Origin: Streptomyces monomycini
Lineage (GTDB): Bacteria > Actinomycetota > Actinomycetes > Streptomycetales > Streptomycetaceae
Direction of reading: 5' to 3'
Assembly (NCBI RefSeq): GCF_022271435.1
Contig: NZ_JAFIQY010000008.1
Span: 1-64,000, forward strand
Length of the DNA stretch: 64,000 bases
The notes beneath the pieces are model-generated. The model was not told the DNA's origin. It saw only the letters and a list, made by a program, of their open reading frames with translations, and searched no databases. Of the stretch, positions 55,506 through 64,000 are shown piece after piece. Made by a program: the position numbers and the translations under genes. Positions within the stretch are counted from its first letter, which is position 1, and the number at the start of each line of letters is the position of its first letter.

Positions 55506-55898
55506 ATGTCCGCCGTAGACCTCTATTCCTCCATGTTCCGGCTGCGCCACGACGGCACGGTCGACGCCGAGGAGTTCACCATGCGGCCCGACCTGGACGG
55601 CTGGACGGCCGTGACCATGCGTGCCGAGACGACGGCGGACCTGAAGTCCGCGGCCAACTGGATGCGGCACCCCGACGGCGACGAGGTGATGTGCGTCCTG
55701 TCGGGCGCGATGCGGATCTACTACCGTACGGGCGGCCCCGAGGACACCGACGGCGAGCTGCGGGTCCGTGTCGGCGCGGGCGAGGCGTTCGTCGTGCCGT
55801 CGGACGCCTGGCACCGGGTGGAGCTGGAGGCGCCCACCGAGATGCTGGTGGTGCTGCGGGCCGAGGGGACGCTGATCGAACAGCGTCCCGGGCACTGA
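55506..55898 (+). CDS. Small cupin-like protein in the siderophore cluster
   Basis: 130 residues, ATG with GAGAGGA upstream. Cupin barrel: DGWTAVTMRAETTADLKSAA, WMRHPDGDEVMCVLSGAMRI, VRVGAGEAFVVPSDAWHRVE. The HPDGDE and PSDAWHRVE motifs correspond to cupin motifs 1 and 2 but the first lacks the usual HxH pair; metal binding may use H/D/E and the final His. Role in the pathway unknown: chaperone, isomerase or regulator-like sensor are possible. Confidence 0.75.
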   Translation: MSAVDLYSSMFRLRHDGTVDAEEFTMRPDLDGWTAVTMRAETTADLKSAANWMRHPDGDEVMCVLSGAMRIYYRTGGPEDTDGELRVRVGAGEAFVVPSDAWHRVELEAPTEMLVVLRAEGTLIEQRPGH

Positions 55899-55932
55899 GC
55901 CGGACACGGCGGCCCGCCGCGCCAGACGGCGG

Positions 55933-55959
55933 CCAGATTTCGTGCAGAGGAGCCTGCCA
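55933..55959 (+). promoter_or_regulatory. Shared cluster element, copy 3 (upstream of radical SAM)
   Basis: CCAGATTTCGTGCAGAGGAG then CCTGCCA, 78 bp before the radical SAM ATG. It also shares the flanking CGCT with copy 1. Confidence 0.6.
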
Positions 55960-56037
55960 CGCTCTTTTCCCGGCGGGGGATTCCGGTACGGCCGGCCCTC
56001 GTCTTCGCTTCCGGTGTCCTCACAGGAATGGGATCTC

Positions 56038-57657
56038 ATGCGTTTTCTCCTTTTGAGCGGGCTCGGCCCCGGAGAACTCGGCCCGACGCATTTCAACTCC
56101 CCGTACATGGCCGGGACGCTCTTCGGGGACAACCCGAGCGAGCTGGGCCGGGAGATGCTGCGCCGCGCCGGACACGAGGAACTGCGGCTCGACCGGCTGG
56201 CTTTCGCGTCGTCGGGCCGCCCTTACGCCCTGCTGCGCCCGCGTGCGGCGGCCGGGCCGCATCTGACCACGGTGACGCTGCATTCGATCCTGGAGACCGG
56301 TGACTACGACTTCGCCCGGGTGGACCTGGCGGACGTGTGGACCGGTGCGGCGCAGGTGCCGGCCGGGGACTTCGACGTGGTGCTGCTGTCGACGACGTAC
56401 ATCTGGAACGAGCCGATCCTCCGGCAGGCGGTCGCCTGGATCCGGGAGAACCTGCCCGGCACCGGCATCGTGGCCGGCGGGCAGTTCACCAACCTCAAGT
56501 TCATGATGGCCCTGCGCGACCACCCGGAGATCGTCGCGGTCGTGCGCGGCGACGGGGAGGTCTCGCTGCCCATGACGCTGGACACGCTCGCCGCGGGCAA
56601 GAGCCTGGAGTCGGTCCCCAACGTCGTCTGGCGCGACGGGGACCGGATCCGGATCAACCCGGTGGAGTACGTGGACCTCGACGGGTTCCCCTCGCCCAGC
56701 GTCTCCGGGCGGGCCGCGGTGGTGCCGTACGAGTCGATGCGGGGCTGTCCCTTCGACTGCAAGTTCTGTTCCTTTCCCGCGGCTTCGCCGAAATGGCGCT
56801 ACAAGTCGGCGGAGAAGATCCGGGACGACTGGGCCGGGTACGCCGCGGACAACGGCACCGAGATGATGTACGCGATGGACTCCACGTTCACCATTCCGCC
56901 GGTCCGTTTCCGTAAGCTGCTGGAAATTCTGCCGGGGTCCGGCATACCGGTCTGGGAAGGGTTCAGCCGGGCCAACACGCTGAACTCCGAGGCGGTGGTG
57001 GCGGGTCTGGAAGCGGCGCACTGTTTCCAGATCCATGTGGGCTTCGAGTCGATGAACGACCAGACGCTGAAGAACATGAGCAAGCGGGTGTCGGTGAAGC
57101 AGAACCTCACGGCCCACGAACTGCTCAGCCGCAGCGAGATCAACACCTACGGCCTGTTCATCGTCGGCTATCCGGGGGAGAGCCCCGAGACGTTCCAGGA
57201 CACCCAGGACTTCCTGATGGAGGAGTACATCGGCCACTTCTCCATGGCGCGTTTCACCATCACGGACGAGAACATGCCGATGTGGCAGGACCGGGAGAAG
57301 TTCCGGATCGAGGCGGAGGATCCCAACGATCCCGGTTCGCCGTGGTCGCACATCGGCATGGACAGTGACCGGGCGGGCCAGTTGCTCACCGAGACCCTGG
57401 ACAAGGTGCGGCGGACCAACGACCGCGCGGTGCTGAAGTTCTGGCAGCACAACTACCAGCACTGGCTGCTGCCGCAGCACGACCGCAAGACCAACCTCGC
57501 GGTCGAGAAGAGTCTGGAGCTGCTGGCCATGACGCCGCGTGACTTCACCGATCCGGACGAGGGGGCGCACGCCATGCGGACCCAGCTGGACCAGTTGCGT
57601 TCGGTCGGGATCGAACCGGCTCCCGAAGGCCGGGAGCTGTGCCTCGATCCGCTGTGA
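56038..57657 (+). CDS. Class B (cobalamin-binding) radical SAM methylase
   Basis: 539 residues from ATG 56038. The N-terminal 200 residues are a B12-binding-like Rossmann domain (DFDVVLLSTTYIWNEPILRQ, GTGIVAGGQFTNLKFMMALR, VRGDGEVSLPMTLDTLAAGK). The radical SAM core has C237xxxC241xxC244 (RGCPFDCKFCSFP), GTEMMYAMDSTFTIPPVRF, VGFESMNDQTLKNMSKRVS, GLFIVGYPGESPETFQDTQD. In watasemycin biosynthesis a homologous class B enzyme C-methylates the thiazoline; the same job is likely here. It sits between the cupin and the ABC transporters. Confidence 0.88.
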   Translation: MRFLLLSGLGPGELGPTHFNSPYMAGTLFGDNPSELGREMLRRAGHEELRLDRLAFASSGRPYALLRPRAAAGPHLTTVTLHSILETGDYDFARVDLADVWTGAAQVPAGDFDVVLLSTTYIWNEPILRQAVAWIRENLPGTGIVAGGQFTNLKFMMALRDHPEIVAVVRGDGEVSLPMTLDTLAAGKSLESVPNVVWRDGDRIRINPVEYVDLDGFPSPSVSGRAAVVPYESMRGCPFDCKFCSFPAASPKWRYKSAEKIRDDWAGYAADNGTEMMYAMDSTFTIPPVRFRKLLEILPGSGIPVWEGFSRANTLNSEAVVAGLEAAHCFQIHVGFESMNDQTLKNMSKRVSVKQNLTAHELLSRSEINTYGLFIVGYPGESPETFQDTQDFLMEEYIGHFSMARFTITDENMPMWQDREKFRIEAEDPNDPGSPWSHIGMDSDRAGQLLTETLDKVRRTNDRAVLKFWQHNYQHWLLPQHDRKTNLAVEKSLELLAMTPRDFTDPDEGAHAMRTQLDQLRSVGIEPAPEGRELCLDPL

Positions 57658-57732
57658 CGGGCGGTTCCGGGCCGGGATTCCGACTGCGGCCGCGCGCCGG
57701 GGGCCCGGCGCCGCCGCTGGTCCCGGGGCGGG

Positions 57733-57762
57733 TTGCCACCCTAGTTCTTATACGCGTATAGT
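57733..57762 (+). promoter_or_regulatory. Sigma-70-like promoter with palindrome on the -10
   Basis: TTGCCA (57733-57738), 18 bp, TATAGT (57757-57762), about 90 bp before the ABC transporter ATG. The perfect 12-bp palindrome TATACGCGTATA (57749-57760) covers the -10 region, a natural place for a repressor. It is unlike the iron box (TTAGGTTAGGCTAACCTAA). Confidence 0.6.
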
Positions 57763-57851
57763 TTCTGGGTGGAGCCCAGTCATGAGCGGTTGACGACGCG
57801 GCCGTACGCCGCGCGAGCCGCCGACCCGGCCTTGGAGGGCGGGACTTTTCT

Positions 57852-59726
57852 ATGGCCACGACAGAACAGGTGAGCACGCTCACCGACGGAACCGGCGGCC
57901 GCGCGGCCGACGACCCCACCGCGGCGGGTGAGCCGCCCGGCGCGGCGCGCGGCGGCCCGGGGGAACAGGCCCCGCAAGGACGCCGGATGCTCGTCCGGCT
58001 GTTACGCCCGTACCGGGGGCGGCTCCTCGCCGTCCTGGTACTGCAGACGGTGGGCGCCCTGGCCGGCCTCGCCCCGCTGCTCGCCCTGGCCGAGATCGGC
58101 CGGGAACTGCTCGCCCCCGGGCCGGCCGACCGCACCGCCGTGTGGACCGCCGTCGTCCTCGGTGCCGCGGGCCTGCTGGTACGGGTCCTGTTCACCGCGG
58201 CCGCCGGCGGATGCGGCCACCTCGTCGACGGGGACCTGCACCTGTCGCTGCGCAGGTCACTGGCCCAGCGCCTGGGGCGGGTGCCCCTGGGCTGGTTCGC
58301 ACGCCGCAGCTCGGGCGAGGTGAACGGCGTGGTGCAGGGCGACGTCGACACGCTGCACCACCTGATCGCCCATACGCCGGGCGAGTTCACCTCCGCCGTC
58401 GTCGTCCCCGCCGCCTCGCTGGCCTACCTGGCCTGGGTGGACTGGCGGCTGACGCTCGTCGCACTCGTCCCGGTCCTGTTCGGCGTGGCGGTGCACCGCC
58501 TGCTGTCGACCGAGGAACGGCGCCGCCAGGGCATGGCAGTGGGCCAGGCCATGGGCCGTATCGGGGCGTCGTCCGTGGAGTTCGTCCAGGGCATCTCCGT
58601 CGTGAAGACCTTCGGCGGCGCGGGCCGGGTCCACCAGCGTTACCGGCGCGCCGCCGACGACTTCGCCGACTTCTTCCTCGGCTACGTCGCCGGCAGCGCG
58701 GGCCTGGCGTCGCTGTCCGCCCTCGTCCTGGCACCGCCGTTCGTGCTGCTGCTCATCCTGACGGGCGGCACGCTGCTGATCACCCAGGGCGCCATGCCGC
58801 CCGCCGAACTGCTGCCCTTCCTGCTGCTGTCCGTGGCGCTGACGGCGCCGGTCGCGGCGCTGGGCCACGGCATGGACAACATCCACGCCGCCGAGCGGTC
58901 CGCCGACCGCATCCACGAGATGCTCAGCGTCCGGCCGCTGCCGGCCCCGGACCGGCCGGCCCTCCCGCAGGGGGACCGCGTGGAGTACCGCGGTGTCGGC
59001 TTCGCCTACGACGACGGCCACCCGGTGCTGCACGACATCGACCTCGTCCTGGAGCCCGGCACGACCACCGCCCTCGTCGGCCCCTCCGGCGCGGGCAAGT
59101 CCACCCTCGCCCAGATGCTGCCCCGCTTCTTCGACCCGACGCGCGGCGCGGTCCTGCTCGGCGGGGTCGACGTTCGCGACATCGGCGACGAACAGCTCTA
59201 CCAGCGGGTGGCGTTCATCTTCCAGGACGTCCGGGTGCTGCGTGCCACGGTCGCCGAGAACATCGCGCTGGCGGTGCCGGACGCCGATCGCTCCGCGGTC
59301 GTCGCCGCCGCCCGCGCGGCAGGCCTGCACGAACGCGTCACAGCCCTTCCGCACGGGTACGACTCCGTGCTCGGCGAGGACATCGGCCTGTCCGGCGGTG
59401 AGGCACAGCGGCTCGGCATCGCCCGCGCGCTGCTCATCGACGCCCCGGTGCTCGTCCTCGACGAGGCCATGTCCTTCGCCGACGCCAAGACCCAGGCGGA
59501 ACTCCGGCGCGCCCTGGACGTGCTGCGCGCGGGACGCACCCAGCTCGTCATCGCGCACCGGCTGGAGACCGTCACCCGCGCCGACCGCATCGTCGTCATG
59601 GAGGGCGGCCGCATCGTGGAGAGCGGAACGTACCAGGAACTCATGGGCACGGGCGGGAAGCTCGCCCAGATGTGGCGGGCCCAGCACCGCCACGGCAACA
59701 GCTCGCGGGAAGGGACCGACCGATGA
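57852..59726 (+). CDS. ABC half-transporter (siderophore type), first subunit
   Basis: 624 residues. Six-TM domain (about 45-340) fused to an NBD: Walker A VGPSGAGKSTLAQML (about 411), Q-loop FIFQDVRVL, signature LSGGEAQRLGIARALL, Walker B VLVLDEAMSFAD, H-loop IAHRLE. It is related to IrtA/YbtP-like exporters-turned-importers of Fe-siderophores. It forms a heterodimer with the next gene. TTA codon at 58002-58004. Confidence 0.9.
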   Translation: MATTEQVSTLTDGTGGRAADDPTAAGEPPGAARGGPGEQAPQGRRMLVRLLRPYRGRLLAVLVLQTVGALAGLAPLLALAEIGRELLAPGPADRTAVWTAVVLGAAGLLVRVLFTAAAGGCGHLVDGDLHLSLRRSLAQRLGRVPLGWFARRSSGEVNGVVQGDVDTLHHLIAHTPGEFTSAVVVPAASLAYLAWVDWRLTLVALVPVLFGVAVHRLLSTEERRRQGMAVGQAMGRIGASSVEFVQGISVVKTFGGAGRVHQRYRRAADDFADFFLGYVAGSAGLASLSALVLAPPFVLLLILTGGTLLITQGAMPPAELLPFLLLSVALTAPVAALGHGMDNIHAAERSADRIHEMLSVRPLPAPDRPALPQGDRVEYRGVGFAYDDGHPVLHDIDLVLEPGTTTALVGPSGAGKSTLAQMLPRFFDPTRGAVLLGGVDVRDIGDEQLYQRVAFIFQDVRVLRATVAENIALAVPDADRSAVVAAARAAGLHERVTALPHGYDSVLGEDIGLSGGEAQRLGIARALLIDAPVLVLDEAMSFADAKTQAELRRALDVLRAGRTQLVIAHRLETVTRADRIVVMEGGRIVESGTYQELMGTGGKLAQMWRAQHRHGNSSREGTDR

Positions 59727-61432
59727 TCCGACTGCTCCTGCGGGTCATGGGCGAGACACACGGCCGCCCCGTACGCCGCACGCTCGTCCTGATGTCGGCA
59801 CGGGCCGTCGTGGAGGGCCTGTCCTACGCGCTGCTCGTACCGCTGCTGCGGGCCCTGCTGGGGCCGCGGCCCGCCGATGCCTGGCCCTGGCTGGGCGCCT
59901 TCGCCGCCGCGTTCCTGCTGTGCGCCGTCCTCGGCTACCGCAGTGTCCTGACGGGGTTCCGTACGGGCGGTGAGCTGTCCCGGGGACTGCACCACCGCCT
60001 CGGCGACCAGCTCGCCGGGCTGCCCCTGGGCTGGTTCACGTCCTCGCGCATCGGGGACGTCTCCGGGCTGACCAGCCGCAGCGTGATGGAAGTGATGTCG
60101 GTGCCCGCGCACCGGCTCGGCCCGCTCGTCGACGCCACCTTCGTCCCCCTGACGATCGTCGCGGTCATGTTCTTCTTCGACTGGCGGCTGGCGCTGGCGG
60201 CGCTGCTCGCGGCACCCCTGATCGCCGCGGTGCAGTACGCCACCGGGCGGGCCACCGCACGCGAGGACGCCGAGCGCGCGCGGCGCAGCGACGACGCCTC
60301 CGCCCGGGTGGTGGAGTACGTCCGCGCCCAGCCGGTGCTGCGTGCCGGCGGCCGTACCGGCGAGCGCTTCCAGCAGCTGGACGAGGCGCTGCACGCGCAG
60401 TGGCGCAGTGAGCGGCGCGCCGCCGTGAAGGGGCTGCCCGGTGTCCTCGGCCTGAGTCTCACGGTGCAGGCCGTGTTCACGCTGGTCCTCGCGCTGGGCG
60501 CTTACCTCGCCCTCGACGGCTCCGCCGACGCGGCGTCCGTACTCGCCCTGCTCGTGCTGAGCGCGCGCTGCGTCGACCCGCTGCTGTCGCTGGCGGACCT
60601 GGGCGGCGTCATGCGGGCCTCGCGCGGCGAGCTGGAACGCATCGACGCGGTGCTGCGGGAGAAGCCGCTGCCCCTGCCCGAGCAGCCGAAGAAGCCTGCC
60701 GGCAACAGCCTCGAACTGGACGGGGCCACCTTCCGCCGCGGCGGCCGCACCGTACTGGACGGGCTGAGCCTGAAGGCGGAGGACGGCCGGCGGCTGGCGC
60801 TCGTCGGCTCCTCCGGGGCCGGCAAGACCACGCTGCTCCAGCTCGCCGCGCGGTTCCACGACGTGGACGCCGGCGCGGTGCGGCTCGGCGGGGTGGACGT
60901 ACGCGACATCGACGGCGACGAGCTGATGTCCCGGCTGTCCATCGTCTTCCAGGACGTCTACCTGTTCGAGGGCACCATCGAGGAGAACGTACGGCTCGGC
61001 CGCCCCGGCGCCACCAAGGACGAAGTGCGCCGGGCGGCCGCCGCGGCCCGCCTGGACGAGGTGGTCGCCCGGCTGCCGCAGAGCTGGGACACCGAGGTCG
61101 GCGAGGGCGGCGCGGCCCTGTCCGGCGGTGAGCGCCAGCGGGTGTCGATCGCCCGCGCCCTGCTCAAGGACGCCCCCGTACTGCTGCTCGACGAGGCCAC
61201 CTCCGCCCTGGACCCGGAGAGCGAGCAGGCCGTCCAGGAGGGTCTGGACCGGCTGATGAGCGGCCGCACCGTCGTCATGGTCGCGCACCGGCTGCACACC
61301 GTCCGGGACGCCGACACCATCGCCTTCCTGGAGGACGGCCGCATCGTCGAGTCCGGCACCCACCAGGAACTCCTCGAACGCGACGGGAAGTACGCCGCGT
61401 TCTGGAAGATCGCCGCACACCAGCCGGCCTGA
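59723..61432 (+). CDS. ABC half-transporter, second subunit
   Basis: 569 residues, ATG overlapping the previous stop by 4 bp. TM domain with LSRGLHHRLGDQLAGLPLGW and VMFFFDWRLALAALLAAPLI, then Walker A LVGSSGAGKTTLLQLA, Q-loop IVFQDVYLFEGTI, signature LSGGERQRVSIARALL, Walker B VLLLDEATSALDPE, H-loop VAHRLHT. Together with its partner it resembles YbtPQ/IrtAB. Import of the Fe-complex versus export of the product cannot be told from sequence. Confidence 0.92.
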   Translation: MIRLLLRVMGETHGRPVRRTLVLMSARAVVEGLSYALLVPLLRALLGPRPADAWPWLGAFAAAFLLCAVLGYRSVLTGFRTGGELSRGLHHRLGDQLAGLPLGWFTSSRIGDVSGLTSRSVMEVMSVPAHRLGPLVDATFVPLTIVAVMFFFDWRLALAALLAAPLIAAVQYATGRATAREDAERARRSDDASARVVEYVRAQPVLRAGGRTGERFQQLDEALHAQWRSERRAAVKGLPGVLGLSLTVQAVFTLVLALGAYLALDGSADAASVLALLVLSARCVDPLLSLADLGGVMRASRGELERIDAVLREKPLPLPEQPKKPAGNSLELDGATFRRGGRTVLDGLSLKAEDGRRLALVGSSGAGKTTLLQLAARFHDVDAGAVRLGGVDVRDIDGDELMSRLSIVFQDVYLFEGTIEENVRLGRPGATKDEVRRAAAAARLDEVVARLPQSWDTEVGEGGAALSGGERQRVSIARALLKDAPVLLLDEATSALDPESEQAVQEGLDRLMSGRTVVMVAHRLHTVRDADTIAFLEDGRIVESGTHQELLERDGKYAAFWKIAAHQPA

Positions 61433-61449
61433 GAGGAACCGAGGTAGGG

Positions 61450-64000
61450 ATGGCACGCAAGGGCACGTCGACGGACCCGTCCGGCTGTACCGGTACGGCC
61501 GCTCCCGCATGGACCCTGGAAGCACTCCGCGCCGAGGTCGCCGCGCTGCTCGGCGCCGAACCGGCCGAGGTGGACGACGACGGCGACCTGTTCGCCCTGG
61601 GGTTGCAGTCGCTCCAGCTGATGCAGTTCACCAACCGGCTCAACCGCGCGGGCGGGCGGGCCGGGTTCACGGAACTGGCCAGGGACCCACGGGTCGGCTC
61701 CTGGTACCGGCTGCTGAGCAGCCGTACGGGGGCGGCCGGCGTGCCTTCCGGGCCGGCGCGCCCGCCTGCCGAGGCGCCGACCGCCGACGTGCGGCCGTCC
61801 GCCGACGTGCCGCCGCCCGCCGCCCCAGGGCGGGAACCGTTCGCGCTCACCCCGGTCCAGCAGGCCTACTGGATCGGCCGGGGTGACGACCGGCCGCTGG
61901 GCGGCGTCGGCTGCCACGCCTACCTGGAGATCGACGCGGCGGAAGTGCACCCCGGCCGCCTCGAACAAGCCGTACGAGCCCTGACCCGGCGGCACCCGAT
62001 GCTGCGGGCCCGTATCGACGACGACGGCACCCAGCGCGTCCTGGACGCCTCGCCCTGGCCGGGCCTGACCGTCCACGACCACACGGCCGGGACGCGGGCC
62101 GAGGCCGACGCGGCGGTCGCGGGCCTGCGCGAGCGCCTGTCCCACCGCAGATTACGGGTGGGCGAGGGCGAGGTCTTCGATGTCCAGCTGAGCCGCCTGC
62201 CGGCCGGCGCGGACTCCCGCCGCGCCGACCGCATCCACCTCGGCGTCGACCTGCTCGTCGCCGACGTGCACAGCATCCGGCTGCTCCTCGCCGACCTCGC
62301 GGAGCTGTACGACGACCCCGACGTACTCGGGGAGCTGGCCTACGACTTCCCGAGCCACCTCGCCGCACGGGCCACGGCACGCGCGGACGAGCGGGAGCGC
62401 GCCAAGGAGTACTGGACCGACCGTCTGGGCGGCCTCCCCGGCGGCCCTCGGCTGCCGCTGGCCACCGACCCCGAGGACGTCGTCCGGCCGCGCTTCGTGC
62501 GCCGTACGCACACACTGGCCCCGGACACTTGGGAGCGGCTGCGCGCGCGGGCAGGTGAGCACGGCGTCACACCCTCCGTGCTGCTCGCCACCGCCTTCGC
62601 CGAGGTGCTCGCCCGGTTCAGCGGTGAGCGGCACTTCCTGCTCAACGTGCCGCTGTTCGACCGCGAGCACGACGCCCACCCCGACCTGGACCGGATCGTC
62701 GCCGACTTCACCAGCCTCGTCCTGCTGGAGATCGACCTCGGCCGGGGCACGGGCTTCGCCGGGCGCGCCCGGGCCGTACAGCAGCGCCTGCACGACGACG
62801 TGGGCCACGCCGCCTACACCGGCGTCGACGTCCTGCGCGACATGGCGCGCGCCGACGCGGACCACCCGCGCACCGCACCGGTGGTCTTCGCCTGCAACAT
62901 CGACGCCCCGCTCGTCCCCGACGCCTTCGCCGACCGTTTCGGCGAACTGTCCTGGATGGTGTCCCAGACACCGCAGGTCTGGCTGGACCACCAGATCTAC
63001 CGCACCCGCGACGGCGGCCTGCTGCTCGCCTGGGACGCGGTGGAGGAACTGTTCCCGGGCGGCCTGCTGGACGACCTGGCCGCCGCCTGCGCCGCCCTGC
63101 TGGACCACCTCGTCACGGCCGACTGGACCGCGGTACCGGAAATCCCGCTGCCCGCGGGGCAACTGCGGCGGCGGCACGAGGTGAACTCCACGCACCGCCC
63201 GGAGAGCGGCCGGGCGCTGCACGAGGAGTTCTTCACCCGCGCAGAGACACGGGCGGACGCTCCGGCGCTGCTGTGGGGCGTGGACGGCGTTCTCACGCAC
63301 GGCGAACTGGCGGAGCGAGCGCTGCGCATCGCAGGTGCTCTCGCCGACCGGGGTGTCCGCGACGGTGCCCCCGTACTCGTCACGGCGCCCAAGGGCCCCG
63401 ACCAGATCGCCGCTGTCCTGGGTGTGCTGGCGGCGGGCGGGAGTTACGTACCCGTCGGCGTCGACCAGCCCGCCGAGCGACGCGCGCGGATTCTCGCGGT
63501 CAGCGGGGCCCGGCTCGTCCTGGACGGCAGCGGGACGCCCGCTCCGGCCGAATCCCCGGCCGAAGTGCTGCCGCTGGCCGAGGCGTTACGGTTCCGCCCC
63601 CTGGCCGCGCCGGTGCCCGTGGGCCCGGGCGATCCGGCGTACACGATCTTCACCTCGGGGTCCACCGGCATCCCGAAGGGGGTCGAGATCAGCCACCGGG
63701 CCGCGGTGAACACCGTCGAGGACGTCGGCGCACGCTTCGGCATCGGCCCGGCGGACCGCGTACTGGCCGTGTCCGCACTGGACTTCGACCTGTCCGTGTG
63801 GGACATCTTCGGGCTGCTCGGCGCGGGCGGCGCGCTCGTGCTGGTGGCCGAGGAGGACCGGCGCGACGCGCACCGCTGGCTCGACCTGTGCCGCCGGCAT
63901 GCCGTGACGGTCTGGAACTCGGTGCCGGCCCTCCTCGACATGCTGCTGACCGCGGCCGAGCCCGAGCCGCTTCCGGATTCCTTGGGCCTCGCGCTGCTCT
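61450..64000 (+). CDS. NRPS: ArCP-Cy-A..., PchE/HMWP2-like, truncated by window end
   Basis: 850 residues seen. Aryl carrier domain 20-90 with Ser54 in LFALGLQSLQLM; Pro/Ala linker; heterocyclisation domain from about 135 (FALTPVQQAYWIGRG) with DLLVADVHS; A domain with YTIFTSGSTGIPKGVEI and DFDLSVWDIFG. The partial code DLWN is of the cysteine type. It would take the aryl starter, condense Cys and form the first thiazoline. TTA codons at 62152 and 63586 suggest bldA control. GAGGTAGGG precedes the ATG 17 bp after the transporter. Confidence 0.92.
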   Translation, partial: MARKGTSTDPSGCTGTAAPAWTLEALRAEVAALLGAEPAEVDDDGDLFALGLQSLQLMQFTNRLNRAGGRAGFTELARDPRVGSWYRLLSSRTGAAGVPSGPARPPAEAPTADVRPSADVPPPAAPGREPFALTPVQQAYWIGRGDDRPLGGVGCHAYLEIDAAEVHPGRLEQAVRALTRRHPMLRARIDDDGTQRVLDASPWPGLTVHDHTAGTRAEADAAVAGLRERLSHRRLRVGEGEVFDVQLSRLPAGADSRRADRIHLGVDLLVADVHSIRLLLADLAELYDDPDVLGELAYDFPSHLAARATARADERERAKEYWTDRLGGLPGGPRLPLATDPEDVVRPRFVRRTHTLAPDTWERLRARAGEHGVTPSVLLATAFAEVLARFSGERHFLLNVPLFDREHDAHPDLDRIVADFTSLVLLEIDLGRGTGFAGRARAVQQRLHDDVGHAAYTGVDVLRDMARADADHPRTAPVVFACNIDAPLVPDAFADRFGELSWMVSQTPQVWLDHQIYRTRDGGLLLAWDAVEELFPGGLLDDLAAACAALLDHLVTADWTAVPEIPLPAGQLRRRHEVNSTHRPESGRALHEEFFTRAETRADAPALLWGVDGVLTHGELAERALRIAGALADRGVRDGAPVLVTAPKGPDQIAAVLGVLAAGGSYVPVGVDQPAERRARILAVSGARLVLDGSGTPAPAESPAEVLPLAEALRFRPLAAPVPVGPGDPAYTIFTSGSTGIPKGVEISHRAAVNTVEDVGARFGIGPADRVLAVSALDFDLSVWDIFGLLGAGGALVLVAEEDRRDAHRWLDLCRRHAVTVWNSVPALLDMLLTAAEPEPLPDSLGLALL

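Noticed and set aside
57661..57690. Possible fourth copy of the 27-bp cluster element before the ABC genes
   Set aside because: Shares only GATTCCG; the invariant CAG and CTGCCA parts are missing.

Overview
The window is high-GC (about 73 %) actinobacterial DNA and is almost certainly from Streptomyces. Signs of this are the strong GC bias at third codon positions, GTG and TTG starts, a few TTA (bldA-type) codons, CsbD/TerD/STAS small stress proteins and very dense gene packing. No rRNA or tRNA gene was seen. Functions below are read from motifs and family knowledge; no database search was run.

Region 1 (1-16.8 kb) is ordinary chromosomal content. It holds a truncated TerD-like protein, a GT2 glycosyltransferase, an Asp/Glu racemase-family protein, a NUDIX hydrolase, a lipoprotein, a Tat-exported repeat protein, an S-adenosylmethionine methyltransferase, a TTA-containing ECF-like sigma factor with a linked unknown gene, and several small stress proteins. 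Embedded in it (9.4-14.0 kb) is a compact lysine-catabolic operon: FAD oxidase, DUF1338/HglS 2-oxoadipate decarboxylase, and an antiquitin-type aminoadipate-semialdehyde dehydrogenase.

Region 2 (17-27 kb) has a TetR / CocE-hydrolase pair with a near-perfect palindromic operator, an ArsR regulator facing a SnoaL-like protein, a six-gene Mrp/Mbh-type cation/proton antiporter operon, and a convergent PTS-type dihydroxyacetone kinase operon (dhaK, dhaL, dhaM) that shares a bidirectional terminator with it.

Region 3 (27-38.4 kb) is accessory DNA. It contains gene remnants, an XRE regulator diverging from a short-chain dehydrogenase, a resistance-like operon (flavin monooxygenase, RidA, 14-TM MFS pump) diverging from a TetR regulator, an amidase, tandem-repeat tracts and small orphan ORFs.

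Region 4 (38.4-48.5 kb) has two tandem NHL-propeller proteins of identical length, a fossil of a third copy, a UDP-GlcNAc 2-epimerase, a processive-type membrane glycosyltransferase, an orphan type I-E-like CRISPR array of eight repeats, and a membrane protein gene that looks frameshifted.

Region 5 (48.6 kb to the end) is the highlight: a pyochelin/thiazostatin/watasemycin-like biosynthetic cluster. It encodes a Cy-A(MT)-PCP-TE synthetase with a complete cysteine specificity code, a saccharopine-dehydrogenase-like reductase, a cupin, a cobalamin-binding (class B) radical SAM methylase, an ABC half-transporter pair, and a second synthetase (ArCP-Cy-A...) that runs off the window. Three of its intergenic regions carry the same previously unremarked 27-bp element (CCAGATT-N5-CAG-N2-G-N3-CTGCCA), a candidate cluster-specific operator. 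The starter (salicylate) genes are not in the window.
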